A stretch of 64,000 bases of DNA from Zizania palustris. Lineage: Eukaryota; Streptophyta; Magnoliopsida; Poales; Poaceae. The notes below the pieces were generated by a model. It made no database searches. It was not told the origin of the DNA and saw only the letters and a program-made list of their open reading frames with translations. Within the stretch, counting starts at the first letter, position 1. Each line of letters begins with the position of its first letter. The translations under genes were made by a program, and so were the position numbers. The stretch lies in the NCBI GenBank assembly GCA_019279435.1, contig JAAALK010000082.1, positions 82,184,989 to 82,248,988 of the forward strand, in the 5' to 3' direction. This document shows, piece after piece, positions 1-11,052 of this stretch.

Positions 1-691
1 ATTTTAGAATTAGAAAATCCTAAAAATTACTCTCCTAGACCTCTATTACTCTTTATTACAAATTGACTCAACTTTTTAATGTATTTTCAGAATTGTGAAA
101 TCCCGAAAAATACTAAAAGTTTATACTTACTCTAAAAAACTAAACACAAATAGATTCTTAATTCTTGAAATTAAAACACATTTAAAGATGAGCCGATTTT
201 CAGCAAAAACCGACAAAGCCTCCTCGATCGCTGACATGTGATGCCAATCCGCAAACTCGACCGCCAGCAAGTCTCACCCGCTCTCGATGCCCTCGAGCTG
301 ACTGATCACTTGCACTGGCCTCTCTTTCGCTGACTTGACCGTCACCCTGTCTCGACCATCCGTCCATCCATGTCTTGCTCTATCTCCTCGTGCAATCATG
401 AGATCATCTCCAACTTCACCCGGCATCCTTGATCCTCTAGCATCGAGCTCCCTGCTCGACCATTGATCACCCGCCGCTGACAGTTGGTTAGCATCTCCAC
501 CCTGCACACATGAGACAAGCCAAAACACCAAATGCGACGCACACCGATCCCCTCGGCATCCACTCTCCATGATCACACATCGATCCCATCGATGCAATCA
601 AACCTTCACTAACTCATTCACTCGATCGCTCATCCTTGTCAATCACTCATCATAAAGAATGAAACCACGGTGCGCCACACTTGGTTTCACA
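1..691 (-). repeat. LTR-like fragment, no gene
   Basis: No coding region is supported here. The first 200 bases are AT-rich. From about 185 on, short matches appear to the U3-like end of the solo LTR at 16131-18233: a motif ending in acaaagcctcc near 205-225, and gtcaatcactcatcat near 638-655. The stretch ends in CA at 690-691, just before the target duplication of E1. I infer a decayed copia LTR remnant on the minus strand; the similarity is patchy and the assignment is weak. Confidence 0.35.
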
Positions 692-1341
692 TATAACTAT
701 TGACATGGGAATGTACCCCTGCACTTGGGTCAGTCCGGTGATCCAAAACTGCACGGATACTTAGGGATAGGCCTAAGCGTGACGTAGCACTGACGCCGCG
801 TTCCGACTACCCTGAATAGTGATAAGGGGGTAGAGTCGCCAGGCAACTAGATTACAAGAAATAATCCAATTAGCCGAAAGAAATAGATTAAACATGTTAA
901 AATCATCAAACCAGTCGGAGTCCTCCTGGTTCGAAGTGCTCCGCCGAAGGGTGCTTTGGCTTTCGGACTGATCTGGTCCAAGGTAGACTCCGAACGGATC
1001 TGAACACGGTGGTCACCTCCGAACAGCGGGGTTCGGCGTGCGACCTCCGATGCAGCGAATTACAGAGTAGTGACGCGAAGGCCACGCGCAGGTGCAACTT
1101 CGTCATGGTGCAGAGTGTAGTCATGCCGAAGTCTGTCACGACGAAGTATGGTGCGGAGCCTCTTGTCAAAGCCCGCGGACCTGTCGAAGGGCGTCCCGGG
1201 GACCTCCGGAACCGATCTCTCAGCTCCGGAAACCTTCGGCGAAGGGGCTCCGAACGTGCGAACCTGCAACAGAGATGATGCGAAGTACCAATTCAGCCTT
1301 AGGACCGAATCTTGCGAGGTGTTGCACGGGTGGCGAAGGTA

Positions 1342-1449
1342 GCAATCTATTACGCAGATTAGCGGATACTTCATAGGCGAAGTAACAAGGCGATAGCAAT
1401 CTGTTACGTAGATTAACAGGGACTTCACGGGCGAAGTACCAAGTCTTAC
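1342..1449 (-). repeat. Two-copy direct repeat in E1 LTR leader
   Basis: Two imperfect copies of about 54 bp lie head to tail, each beginning agcaatct.ttacg and ending with a gcgaagta core. They are downstream of the TATA box in the minus direction, so they fall in the transcribed R/U5 part. The same pair occurs in the other LTR near 10530-10637. Confidence 0.7.
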
Positions 1450-1594
1450 CACTGTTCCGTAGCAGCGGACGGAGGGCTTCCAGGCAAACCCACGAAGAGG
1501 TACAGAAATGTAAAGGTAAAAGTAAAGGCACGATCAAAGCATGGCTTTGGTTTTGTTTGAGTTGGGGGGGTTCTCCACGCCGGCCAGGCCTCTC

Positions 1595-1602
1595 TATTTA
1601 TA
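1595..1602 (-). promoter_or_regulatory. TATA box, E1 3' LTR
   Basis: The plus-strand tatttata reads TATAAATA on the minus strand, within CCTCTATAAATAGAG. It lies between the U3 array and the leader repeats. In this LTR copy it would drive transcription leftward out of the element. Confidence 0.7.
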
Positions 1603-1693
1603 GAGGGTTAACTCTAATCTAATATGCTATTAATCCGGCCGGATAGAGATAAAGATTGAGCTGGAAACACGTCCAACTCTATCTCTGTCGAGG

Positions 1694-1912
1694 TGGGCTT
1701 CAGCCATGCCCGCCGAGGCCTGCTCCTCGGGCCGAAGCTTCGGTGGCGTGGGCTCCGGCCAGGCCCGTCTAGGCTTGCTCCTCGGGCCGAAGCTTCGGTA
1801 GCGTGGGCTTCGGCTAGGCCCTTTGAGGCTTGCTCCTCGGGTCGAAGCTTCGACAGCATTGGCTTCGGCCAGGCCCATCGAGGCTTGCTCTTGGGCTGAA
1901 GCTTCGACAGCG
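1694..1912 (-). repeat. 55-bp tandem array in E1 U3
   Basis: Four units start at 1694, 1749, 1804 and 1859 (55, 55, 55 and 54 bp); shortened units continue to about 2000. Most units carry the 12-base perfect palindrome CCGAAGCTTCGG or a variant of it. The array lies upstream of the TATA box, where U3 enhancer repeats are expected. Confidence 0.85.
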
Positions 1913-2155
1913 TGGGCTTCTAAAGCTTCAGCAGCATGGGCCTCTAAAGGCTTCCGAAGCTTCGGCAGCGTGGACCTCCGAAGGCTTCCTGGCCGAAGCC
2001 CATGGGCTGGCTGGAGGCTTTCGGAGCCCATAGCTTGATGGGCTTCGGCCCTGTAGGGATTCAGACAGACCCTGGACATGTGTATTTTCAGCCCAAATCA
2101 TCAAAAATTGATATTTTGATAATCTAGCCATTGATGCCATTTTTTGCTATCAACA

Positions 2156-2171
2156 CATGCCCCTTGCCTTT
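2156..2171 (-). other. E1 polypurine tract
   Basis: On the minus strand, AAAGGCAAGGGGCATG abuts the 3' LTR directly. Its position and purine content fit the plus-strand primer of reverse transcription. Confidence 0.7.
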
Positions 2172-3416
2172 TAGTGAACTAGTGAACTAAAAGCACAGCG
2201 AGCTTGAGATGATACTGTTCATATCGGCTTTTCGACACTTTTATGACGTTTTCCACACACTCGGGAAATACCCTTTCAAGTACCTACCATTCAAAGCCCT
2301 TCGAAACCGCTCTCCCTGCAGGGATTCCAACACGTACACGTTGCCGGGAGCGATTCTGGCTATCTTAAAAGGACCTTCCCAACTAGGCGACCATTTGCCG
2401 AATTTGGAACTTTTCGTGCCTAAAGGCAAAATCGTCTTCCATACCAAGTCTCCTATTTGAAACGATTTTGGTTTAACGTTCTTATTGTAGGCTCTAGCTA
2501 CTCTCTTCTTGTCTACCTCTATGGCTTCTAAAGCTCTTAGTCTCTTATCAGTCACTTCCTCCAGATTATCCTTTAGAAGAGCTTCATATTCATTGACCGA
2601 TAAGCCATCTTGCTTCAACACTCTTAATGAGCCAAGATCTACCTCTACATGCAGAACGACCTCTTGTCCATATACCAACTCATATGGACTGACCTTGGTG
2701 GCACCGTGCTTTGCAATCCTACAAGCCCATAATGCCTCGGAAAGCACTTCATGCCACCTTTTAGGAAACTCTTCAATTTTCTTCTTAATAAGCTTAATCA
2801 CGGTTTTATTACTAGACTCGGCCTGACCATTGGCCTGAGCATAGTAAGGTGAAGAGTTTATCAACTTAATGCCATAGTATTCGGCGAAGTCCCTTACTTC
2901 TTTACAAACAATTGAACTACCTTGATCAGTAGTAAGAGTTTGAGGGATGTTGAATCTATGTATGATGTGTTTTAAAATAAAATCGCGTACCTCATTATGG
3001 GTCACTTTCTTGAGGGGTACGGCCTCGGTCCATTTGGTGAAGTAATCTGTCGCCATTAACACGAACCGATGCCCTTTTGAGGAAGGAGGGTAGATCTAGC
3101 CGATGATGTCTAAACCCCAACCTCGAAATGGCCATGGCTTGACAATAGGATTGAGTAATGAGGCAGGAGCTAACTGGATGTTGCCAAACTTCTGACATGC
3201 CTCACACCCTCTGTAGTACTTGAAGCAATCTTCAGTCATAGTTGGCCAATAAAAACCCGCTCTTTTGAGCATCCAACTCATCTTTTGGGCCGACCGATGA
3301 GCGCCGCAAAGCCCCTCACGGACTTCTCCTGTAGCCACCTGGGACTGCTCATGGTCTAAACACTTTAATAGCACTCCGTCAATGGTTCGGCGATACAATG
3401 TGTCGTCTACCAACAC
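2172..3416 (-). pseudogene. E1 integrase (broken)
   Basis: This is the integrase end of the E1 polyprotein, which joins the cDNA to host DNA. Two open blocks, 3416-3096 and 3062-2241, lie in one frame separated by a TAG at 3096-3098. The N-terminal zinc region is visible, but the residue expected to be its first histidine is arginine (VREGLCGAH), while the CEACQ pair is present. The core shows the catalytic triad in context: ATDYFTKW, TTDQGSS and GQAESSNK. The C-terminal part (about 2241-2500) has the SH3-like GPFKI and LKGYFPSVWK segments seen in gypsy integrases. With the internal stop and the lost ligand, activity is unlikely. Bases 2172-2240 separate it from the PPT. Confidence 0.9.
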
Positions 3417-3476
3417 AAATTTGAACGCTTGTCGCCGAACCTTCCGATCAACCCTTCGGCTAGGGTATTTCAGATA

Positions 3477-4442
3477 CTAGACGATTGGGATTCTCCAATC
3501 ACCCTTACAAATTTCAGAGGGCTTCGCTGGTCCACTTTCTGAAAGAACTTCTAAAACACTGACTACGGGGTGCCCCCCGAGCCATTCCAGCTTCTGCCGA
3601 AGCCCGGCCAAAGTGGCCGCTCGGAGTGTGTTGGGCCGAAGCCCTTCAGAGGGTTCGGACCCTGGAGAGCCTTCCCCATCCGAGAAGCTTAGGACTATAG
3701 GCTCCGGCATGCCGGACCCCTCGGTGGGCGGAGCACTCCGATCCAGGGGCTCCAGCATGCGGTGGCCTTCGGCGACCCGAGGGCTTCGACCCGAAGGGTG
3801 CGCCTGTCCAGCATCACTGGCTTCGGCAATGAGACCAAACATCGGCTTTTTCAACACAGAAAATTTACCTCTCCTGACTTGGTAGCTATATGCTTGCTGA
3901 GCCAAATCATTAGCGATTGAATTGGCTTCTCTTGACACATGATATATTTTGAAATCATCAAAAGTGGCAACTATGTCTAGGCATTTGTCCAAGTAGCTAT
4001 TCAGCAGGCCATTAAAACATTGAGCATTCTTGGCTACTTGTTGTACTACTAATAATGAATCATCGTATGCATGAACATGCTTAGCGCCTATAGATTCTAG
4101 TAGTTCAAGACCTAGTAACAAAGCTTCATATTCGGCTTGGTTATTAGTGGAAGAAAACTCTAGCCGGGCTGAGGTTTCAAAGCACATACCATTAGGTGAT
4201 ATGAGAACCACTCCAATACCCTGGCCATTCTTGCAAGCCGAACCATCAAAATAGATTTTCCATGGCACTACTTCAACTAGAGCAATAGCATTACTCCAGC
4301 TAGCATCTATGTGATGATCAACTATAAAGTTTGCTACGACTTGGCCTTTCATCGCTCTTAGGGGCTCGTAGGCCAAATCATACTCAATTAATGCGTAAGC
4401 CCATTTTCCGATTCTTCCACTTAGAATCGGCTTCTGTAACAT
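3477..4442 (-). pseudogene. E1 second RNase H with odd linker (broken)
   Basis: This block encodes the extra archaeal-type RNase H typical of Tat elements. The acidic residues are in place: FDGS, then AEYEALLLG, then AYDDSLLVV, then a terminal ANDLA. It is in frame with RT upstream but cut off by a TAA at 4461-4463, and it ends at a TAG at 3477-3479. Downstream of the RNase H, the plus-strand interval 3600-3840 encodes a Pro/Glu/Ser-rich linker (GLRP, PSEG, EPSEG runs) whose DNA is built of ccgaag/cttcgg repeats like those in the LTR. This linker is not part of a usual RNase H or integrase and may be a low-complexity expansion. Confidence 0.85.
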
Positions 4443-4460
4443 GTGCTTTATAACATCGGT

Positions 4461-5780
4461 TTAGCAAACGACAACACATGTGGTGGGAAGAAGATAATGG
4501 CGTAACTTAGTACACGCGTAATAAAGTGATAAACATAATCGCTCCACAAACGCGTACCTGGTTTCGGCGTCGAGTAGGCGGTGGCTCAAGAATGTGATGA
4601 TGTACTCCTTCCCCTCCACCTCCTGGGTTAGCACGGCTCTGATCATGTTGTCTTCAGTGGCGATGTATAGCCGAAATGGAATCCCGGCCTTGCGTGCTCT
4701 CACCACAGGTGGTGATGACAAGCACTCCTTGATCTTCTGAAAAGCACTTTGCTGGCTTGCCCCCCAAGTGAACTTGGCTTCATTTTTTAGCCGGAGTATG
4801 GGGACAAAGGCATCAATCTTGCCGGACAAGTTGGATATAAAATGACGCAAATAGTTCAACTTGCCTAGCAACTTTTGCACATCCTTTTTGCATGCCGGCG
4901 CTGCAACGTTCCAAATCTTTTCAAGTCTCTTAGGATCAATTTCTATGTCTCTTTCATGAATCATGAAACCTAAGAACTTACCCGCCGACACACCAAAAGC
5001 ACACTTGAGTGGGTTCATTTTCAAACCGTATTGTCGCATCCTATCGAAAGCAACCTTCAAATCGGCTAAATGGTTTCCCATAGTGTCCGATTTGACCATG
5101 ACATCATCGATGTAAACCTCTAACATGACTCCTAACAAGTCATGAAAGATCAAGTTCATAGCGCTCTAATACGTGGCGCCGACATTTTTCAACACAAAAG
5201 TCATGATGACCCATTTGAATAAACCAACAAAACCAGGGCATCGAATGGCAGTCTTATAGACATCCTCTTCGGCCATAAAGATTTGATTATAACCGGCATT
5301 GCCATCAAGAAAACTTAGTACCTTATGTCCTGAAGTATCGTTGATCAGCGTGTCAGCTATTGGCATTGGATACTCGTCTTTTGGAGTGGCTCTGTTCAGA
5401 TCCCTGAAATCAATGCATACTCGAATCTTGCCGCTCCCTTTCTTCTCTATAGGTACAATGTTAGCAACCCATTCCACATACCTGCATGGCCTAATAAATT
5501 CAGCCTTAAGTAGTCGTTCCACTTCCTCTTTAACTCGGTAATAGACGGCCGAATTGAAGCGGCGAGGAGGCTGTTTATAAGGCCTAAACCCGGGTTTGAT
5601 GGGCAGTCGATGCTCCACGAGCTCGCGGCTTAGCCCTGGCATTTCGCGATACTCCCATGCGAAACAATCGACATACGACCGAAGTAACTTTATTACTTCA
5701 GCCTTTACATCGGGCTGTAAATGTTGGTTTACAAAAGTCGGCCTTGGGATGATACCATTGCCTATATCAACTTCCTCCAA
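4461..5780 (-). pseudogene. E1 reverse transcriptase (broken)
   Basis: This is the reverse transcriptase and connection RNase H of E1. The first block (5780-5166) has VPIEKKGSGKIRVCIDFRDLN and SFLDGNAGYNQ, the latter holding the first catalytic Asp. It ends at TAG 5166-5168, in the position where Tat-type RTs have the Gln of ATYQRAMN. The second block (5159-4461) has the catalytic VYIDDVMVKS and the thumb/connection CAFGVSAGKFLGF. The two blocks are in the same frame. FVLKNVGATY replaces the usual FGLKNAGATY. A single-base C to T change explains the main stop. Confidence 0.92.
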
Positions 5781-6035
5781 GGGATCGGCCGACGCAAAAC
5801 CTTGCCCTAATTTTTCTACTTCTCTAAAGTCCTCGATGGCCTCGGCAATACCGTCTTTATTAGACCGATACTACTCTACGCGAGACTTTAGCCAATCTAG
5901 ATTATTCTGCTAGACATGAATACTAATACAAAAATAGCCGTGCTACTCCAGCCGGCTTTACAGACACTGGTACAAACCGTCCTCCGGATACACTAACAAA
6001 GTCATAATCCGAAAGATCTCTACCTGACAGACACT

Positions 6036-6647
6036 CTACTTTGTTATGGACGGCGTCAACCGACACATCAGGCCAAAGCTACTTGGGCCAAAGTATCCGC
6101 AGGGATGACCTACCTCATCGCCGTCCCACTGTACCAAGCACTGGTGTAGGGTAGAGGGGATGCAACAGTTCGCATGGATCCGGTCACGTCCGAGTAACAC
6201 ACTATAGTTACCTTGTACATCGACGACGAAGAACGCTGTTGGTAATGTCTTGTTGCCCACCGTCAACTCCATAGAGAGCACTCCCTTGGCCTCGGAGCTC
6301 TCGCCGTTGAAGTCGTTGAGCATCAAGTTAGTTTTCTTCAAGTCATCTTCGTCCCTGCCTAGTTTCTTCAACAATGAATAAGGCATTAGGTTAACAGTGG
6401 CGCCGCCATCGATGAGCATCCAGGAAATCGGCTTCCCATCGATGTGACCCCTGACATAGAGGGGCTTAAGATGGTGGGCCGAGTCCTCGGGCTTCTCGAA
6501 GATGGCGTTGCGTGGACCGAGGTTCAATTGAGCGACCTCGGCCTCATCCCGTGTTGGTGCAAACTCAGCGGGTAATGTGACGATGTTCATGTCCATCGCC
6601 TGAGGTGCGGGCCCCTCAGAGACAGGCGAGTAATCATCGTCAAGCAA
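6036..6647 (-). pseudogene. E1 aspartic protease
   Basis: This retropepsin-like protease segment would cut the polyprotein. The active-site motif is WMLIDGGATVNLMP, with the usual hydrophobic second strand and LLGRD (close to the LLGRDWIH of relatives). It is in the same frame as RT (255 bases, 85 codons, away) and as gag. The block starts in an acidic stretch (EDDLLDDDYSPVSEG) and ends at a stop at 6036. The IHANCCIPSTLHQCLVQWDGD segment is characteristic of a grass Tat/Athila-type family. Confidence 0.88.
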
Positions 6648-8087
6648 GTCGTCTTCATCATCGCTTGGACTAGGAGCCAGGTTGGTTATCTCAACTGGCT
6701 TCTCCCTCCATACCTTTTTGTTGGCTGGCCGAGGGTGGATCTCTTCGAAGATAGCATCGCACTCGGCCTCATATACCTTCTCGCGTATCTCCTATGCCTA
6801 CAGCCTTTGTAGGCGCTCTTTTGTGATTTGGACATGCCCGGGGGAGCCCAAGATGGCTGCGGCTTGGTGCCTGGAGCTATTGTTTGACTCCTGTTAATTC
6901 TGGCCTAAGTGTGCCCTTCGGCGTCGGGCGCCCTGTTTTCGAAGGTGGCTTCGTTGCGAACCCCATCGAATGGATCGGCCTTGTTTGGCCGATCGAAGCA
7001 AGCTTCAACGCGGAGCCCGGCCGAAGCATGTGGCTTACCTCCGTCAGCCTTCAGCGACGAAGTCCTCGGGATTGGGACTTCCTGAGAGCCAACTCTGATA
7101 GTTATGGCTTCGGACTCTCTGACTTCGGCCTCCGCGTGCTCGCACCCTTTGGCTTCACTCTACAGGGTCCGTTTCGGAGGTACCACAGACAGTCTGTGGA
7201 CGATGCCCCCTTCCGCTGCGTCTGTTTGCCCCTGCCATCCACAATACTCCGAAGCAAAACAAGGCATAAGGTTAGTCTGCGGAGGGTACCCTGACCCAGG
7301 TACGTACAGGGTCCATGCCCAGTCATACGGCGGAGGCATCGGAGGCTCTAGCGGCCTTGGCTACTATGAGACAAACCCGTCACCCGGGGGGCTTCGGCCA
7401 AGTCGAAGGTGCCTCCGACCACACCAGCGAAGGATCCCGCCAGGCCGGAGGTATGTTCGGCCAGTGCGGGCCGAAGCCTCCCATCGAAGAAGTCCACCAT
7501 GGTGCGGGCTTCGGCCATTGGGGGCCGAAGCTGTCGCATGGGGGACCCGACCACTGGGGTTCGAAGTTGTCATGCAGGGAACCCGACCATTGGGGTTCGA
7601 AGTTGTTACACGGGGGGCTCAGCCATTGTGGCTCAGAAGCACCGTGCGGAGCACCAGGATACCGCGGCCCGAAACCTTCGTGCGGAGGGTTCAAAACCTT
7701 CGGTCCGAAGCCTTCGCGTGGAGGGTTCGCAACCCTCGGCCCGAAGCCACCCTTCGAAGGTCTTGTACCCTTCGGCCGCCTTAACTTGGCGTGCGGACCT
7801 GCTTCTTTGGCCCTCCTCTGATGCTTGTTCAGCAGCATGTTATATGTCACCTTCGGCCTCTTGCGAGCCTTAGCCGAAGGGGTATTGATATTCTGTTTCC
7901 ACACTCCTACCTCGGGGTTCTTTGGCACTAGTGTGCGAGTACGCGGTTCTCCAACAATCACATTTTTTCCTCTAGCAGACTCGACCTGTTCTGGCCGAAT
8001 CAACACCTTCTTCTCGCCGAGGTCGACGGCGTTGACTGGAAAAGGATCTTTGTCCAGCTTCATTTTTGGATCATGGTCTATCTTCAA
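6648..8087 (-). pseudogene. E1 gag-protease spacer with repeats
   Basis: This region connects Gag with protease. The block 8087-7380 is open; 7379-6648 has several stops but keeps the same frame. The open block has a charged start (KIDHDPKMKLDKDPFP) and then a repetitive Pro/Gly/Trp-rich region with units such as FEPQWSG and EGFGP. At DNA level, 6900-7800 is full of ttcgg/ccgaag repeats. It has no recognised enzyme motif. Plus-strand ORFs over this interval (7104-7784 and others) are shadows of the repeats. Confidence 0.65.
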
Positions 8088-8120
8088 TCGTCCTTCTTCT
8101 ATGGCCGATTGTATCTACCG

Positions 8121-9056
8121 TCAAAAAACATTGCAATCATTAGTATTATGAGAATGTGAATCATACCACTTACAGTATGAATGCTTCTTTAACTTGTCGG
8201 TAGGTGGGATAACTTGACCCTTAGGTAACCTGAGATGCTGACTCTTTAAGAGGAAATCAAATATTTTATCACATTTAGTCACATTGAACGAGTACTTGAC
8301 CTCATTAAGTCTATTCTTTGTGGGGGATGGTCGTAGTTCGGAGCAAGTGACAGGTTTGTTTTTAGTGTTTGTAACCCATTCGGCCGCGTACATGTCAGCC
8401 GAATCCTCCTCCTCTGACTCCTCCTCATCAGAGCGCTCCATGACGTGGATTTCGGCCCTAGGCTTGCTAAACGTCTTAATAAATTTCTTGTCTTTGGCTC
8501 GGCCTTATTGGACCAGAGCCTGCTGTAGAACTTGGCTAACTTCTAAAAAGTTTTGGTTATCTAACCTTTCTTTAAGTTCGGAACGCAACCCGTTAAAAGC
8601 TAATTCCGCCAAGTCCCTTTCTGAAATATTTTGACTAAAGCACTGGTTTCTAGTATCTCTGAAACACTTGATATACTCAGAGGCGCTCTCACTAGATTTT
8701 TGCTTAACCGATGTCAAATGCGAAAGCCTAAGTTCTGTTTCACCCGTGTAGAAATAATCATGGAATTTCCGCTCTAAATCGTCCCACGTGTGAATGGAGT
8801 TCGGCGGGAGCGCCGAAAACCAAGTGAAAGCTGTGCCGGATAGCGAGAGAGAAAATAGACTAACCTTTAGGGCATCTATCCCGCTAACCTCTCCACACTG
8901 CGCCAAAAATTGACTAACATGCTCAAGTGTGGTCCTGCTACCCTCGACATCGAATTTAGTGAACTCCGAGATCCTATAGCCGTGGGGGTAGGGAACTGTA
9001 TCAAGATGATCGGGGTATGGTTTGCGATAAACCCTAACCCGTCGTCCCATGGGCAC
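8121..9056 (-). pseudogene. E1 Gag core and zinc-finger region (broken)
   Basis: The block 9056-8505 carries the retrotransposon Gag core: FDVEGSRTTLEHVSQFL, LSLSGTAFTWFSALPP, WDDLERKFHDYF and ASEYIKCFRD, typical of plant gypsy capsid proteins. It ends at a TAA (8505-8507). The same frame continues in 8441-8121 with an acidic run and a Cys/His motif, CKWYDSHSHNTNDC, the form of zinc finger found in Tat-type Gag. Both blocks share the frame of the rest of pol. Confidence 0.88.
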
Positions 9057-9226
9057 GAAGCTGGCACACTCCCTAAACAGTGCGTGGACTCGCTCATCTA
9101 TATCATCTTGGTAATTTTTTGCACACGCCTCTCATGTGGGGGCGCGACACGCGGTGGGATATCGGCGTGTCGGCCATGTGCTTCTTCCCTACGCGCTATT
9201 TGTACAACATGCTTGTGTCCGGGCAC

Positions 9227-9801
9227 CTACGTGTGTGGTGCGGGTAGCGCGGGTATTGGCGCAGGTGTTGCGTGGTATGTAGTGTTAGTTTGTCCATAGG
9301 TATAATGATTTGTCTCAGCCATAAGTGGTGAGGTCGGAGACATGTTCATCGGAGGTGCACTAGCCATAGGAACCGGGGGTACGGCCTCAGTGAAGCCGAA
9401 CCTTCTAAGAGTCGCCTCTACTTGGGAGCTGACTGCCGAATCTAAACGGTTGGCTAGCGAAGCGCTAACGGCCTGATCTACTAATGCGGCTATCTTTTGC
9501 TCAATTTCTAAAGAAGATAAACGAGGCAATACCAGTCTTACCTGGACCTGAGCGGGGTCGGGGTGACGATGTCACACTTGATGAAGCATGCGCACGTCTT
9601 GATGTAGCCCCCAAGCATCATATCTTGGAGCGCCTTTAGCCTTGCTTCGATCTCTGCTCGGTCCTCTACGGGGATATCTTCAACTGTAGGTGACATTATG
9701 TTGCGGTTGTCAATATCCGTGCCTCCTATTGTGACCATCGACGGTGTAGACGTAGTAGTCAAAGTAGATGTACTGGCGGCCGATGTAGTCGTACTCATCA
9801 T
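9227..9801 (-). pseudogene. E1 Gag N-terminus (frameshifted)
   Basis: The likely Gag start is ATG at 9801-9799, 15 bases past the PBS in reading direction. The first block encodes MMSTTTSAASTSTL and then a charged helix (VEDRAEIEARLKALQDMM) and stops at 9538. The second block (9529-9227) is in another frame (SSLEIEQKIAALVDQAV), and the Gag core at 9056 is in the third, so two shifts separate start and core. At 9541 the sequence reads CAG|GTAAGA on the minus strand, a strong splice-donor consensus, but no matching acceptor that repairs the frame was found. Confidence 0.6.
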
Positions 9802-9815
9802 GCTGGCGTAGCTCT

Positions 9816-9833
9816 TCCCCAGCGGAGTCGCCA
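9816..9833 (-). other. E1 primer-binding site
   Basis: On the minus strand TGGCGACTCCGCTGGGGA starts 7 bases inside the 5' LTR edge. It begins TGG, as expected for pairing with a tRNA CCA end. The tRNA species was not assigned. Confidence 0.7.
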
Positions 9834-10788
9834 AAAAGTGTGTTGACACGGGAACATGCCCCGCACTTGGGTCAGTCCGGTGATCCAAAAGTGCACGGAT
9901 ACTTAGGGACAGGCCTAAGCGTGACGTAGCACCGACACCGCGTTCCGACTACCCTGAATAGTGATAAGGGGGGTGGAGTCGCCAGACAACTAGATTACAA
10001 GAAATAATCCAATTAGCCGAAAGAAATAGATTAAACATGTTAAAATCATCAAACCAGTGAGAGTCCTCCTGGTTCAAAGCCTGATGCGAAGGGTCCGCCG
10101 AAGGGTACCTTCGACGTCTGGTGCAAAGTGCTCCGCCGAAGGGTGCTTCGGCGTTCGGACTGATCTGGTCGAAGGTAGACTCCGAACGGATCTGAACATG
10201 GTGGTCACCTCCGAACAGCGGGGTTCGGCGTGCGACCTCCGATGCAGCGAATTACAGAGTAGTGACGCGAAGGCCACGCGCAGGTGCAACTTAGTCTTGG
10301 TGTGGATTGTAGTCGTGCCGAAGTTTGTCACGACGAAGTATGGTGTGGAGCCTGTTGTCGAAGCCTGCGGACTTGTCGAAGGGCGTCCCGGGGACCTATG
10401 GAACCGATCTCTCAGCTCTGGACACCTTCGGCGAAGGTGCTCCAAACGTGCGAACCTGCAACAGAGATGATGCGAAGTACCAATTCGGCATTAGGACCGA
10501 ATCTTGCGTGGTGTTGCACGGGTGGCGAAGGTAGCAATCTATTACGTAGATTAGCGGATACTTCACAGGCGAAGTAAGAAGGCGATAGCAATCTGTTACG
10601 TAGATTAATGGGGACTTCACGGGCGAAGTACCAAGGCTTACCACTGTTCCGTAGCGGCGGACGGATGGATTCCAGGCAAACCCACGAAGAGGTACAGAAA
10701 AGTAAAGGTAAAAGTAAAGGTACGATCAAAGCATGGCTTTGGTTTGGATTGAGTTGGGGGGGGGTTCTCCACGCTGGCCAGGCCTCTC

Positions 10789-10796
10789 TATTTATA
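10789..10796 (-). promoter_or_regulatory. TATA box, E1 5' LTR
   Basis: TATAAATA on the minus strand, at the same place as in the other LTR. In this copy it is the promoter of the E1 genomic RNA; transcription would start about 30 bases to the left. Confidence 0.75.
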
Positions 10797-10887
10797 GAGG
10801 GTTAACTCTAATCTAATCAACTATTAATCCGGCCGGATAGAGATAAAGATTGAACTGGAAACGCGTCCAACTCTATCTCTACCGAGG

Positions 10888-11052
10888 TGGGCTTCGGCCA
10901 GGCCCGCCGAGGCCTGCTCCTCGGGCCGAAGCTTCGGTGACGTGGGCTCCGGCCAGGCGCGTCGAGGCTTGCTCCTCGGGCCGAAGCTTCGGTAGCGTGG
11001 GCTTCGGCCAGGCTCATTGAGGCTTGCTCCTTGGGTCGAAGCTTCGACAGCG
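10888..11052 (-). repeat. 55-bp U3 array, three units
   Basis: Units start at 10888, 10943 and 10998 and are followed by shorter derivatives to about 11125. The palindrome CCGAAGCTTCGG recurs. This is the same array as at 1694-1912, with one unit fewer. Confidence 0.85.

Larger units (their letters stand above)
698..2155 (-). repeat. E1 3' LTR
   Basis: This is the left copy of the E1 LTR; it is the 3' LTR because the element reads leftward. It aligns throughout with 9841-11295 and ends in the shared tgctatcaaca at 2145-2155. In element orientation it runs from 2155 (U3) to 698 (U5). U3 holds a 55-bp tandem array and a TATA box. Compared with the other LTR it has one extra 55-bp array unit and lacks a segment of about 54 bp found at 10078-10131. 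Confidence 0.93.

Noticed and set aside
1614..2140. ORFs on both strands with repeated RSFGPRS/EEQAS units in the E1 LTR (also 10817-11280)
   Set aside because: Shadows of the 55-bp U3 array; the array lies upstream of the LTR promoter.
7104..7873. Three overlapping plus-strand ORFs opposite the E1 gag spacer
   Set aside because: They arise from the repetitive ccgaag/ttcgg DNA; the minus-strand frame is continuous with gag-pol and explains the region.
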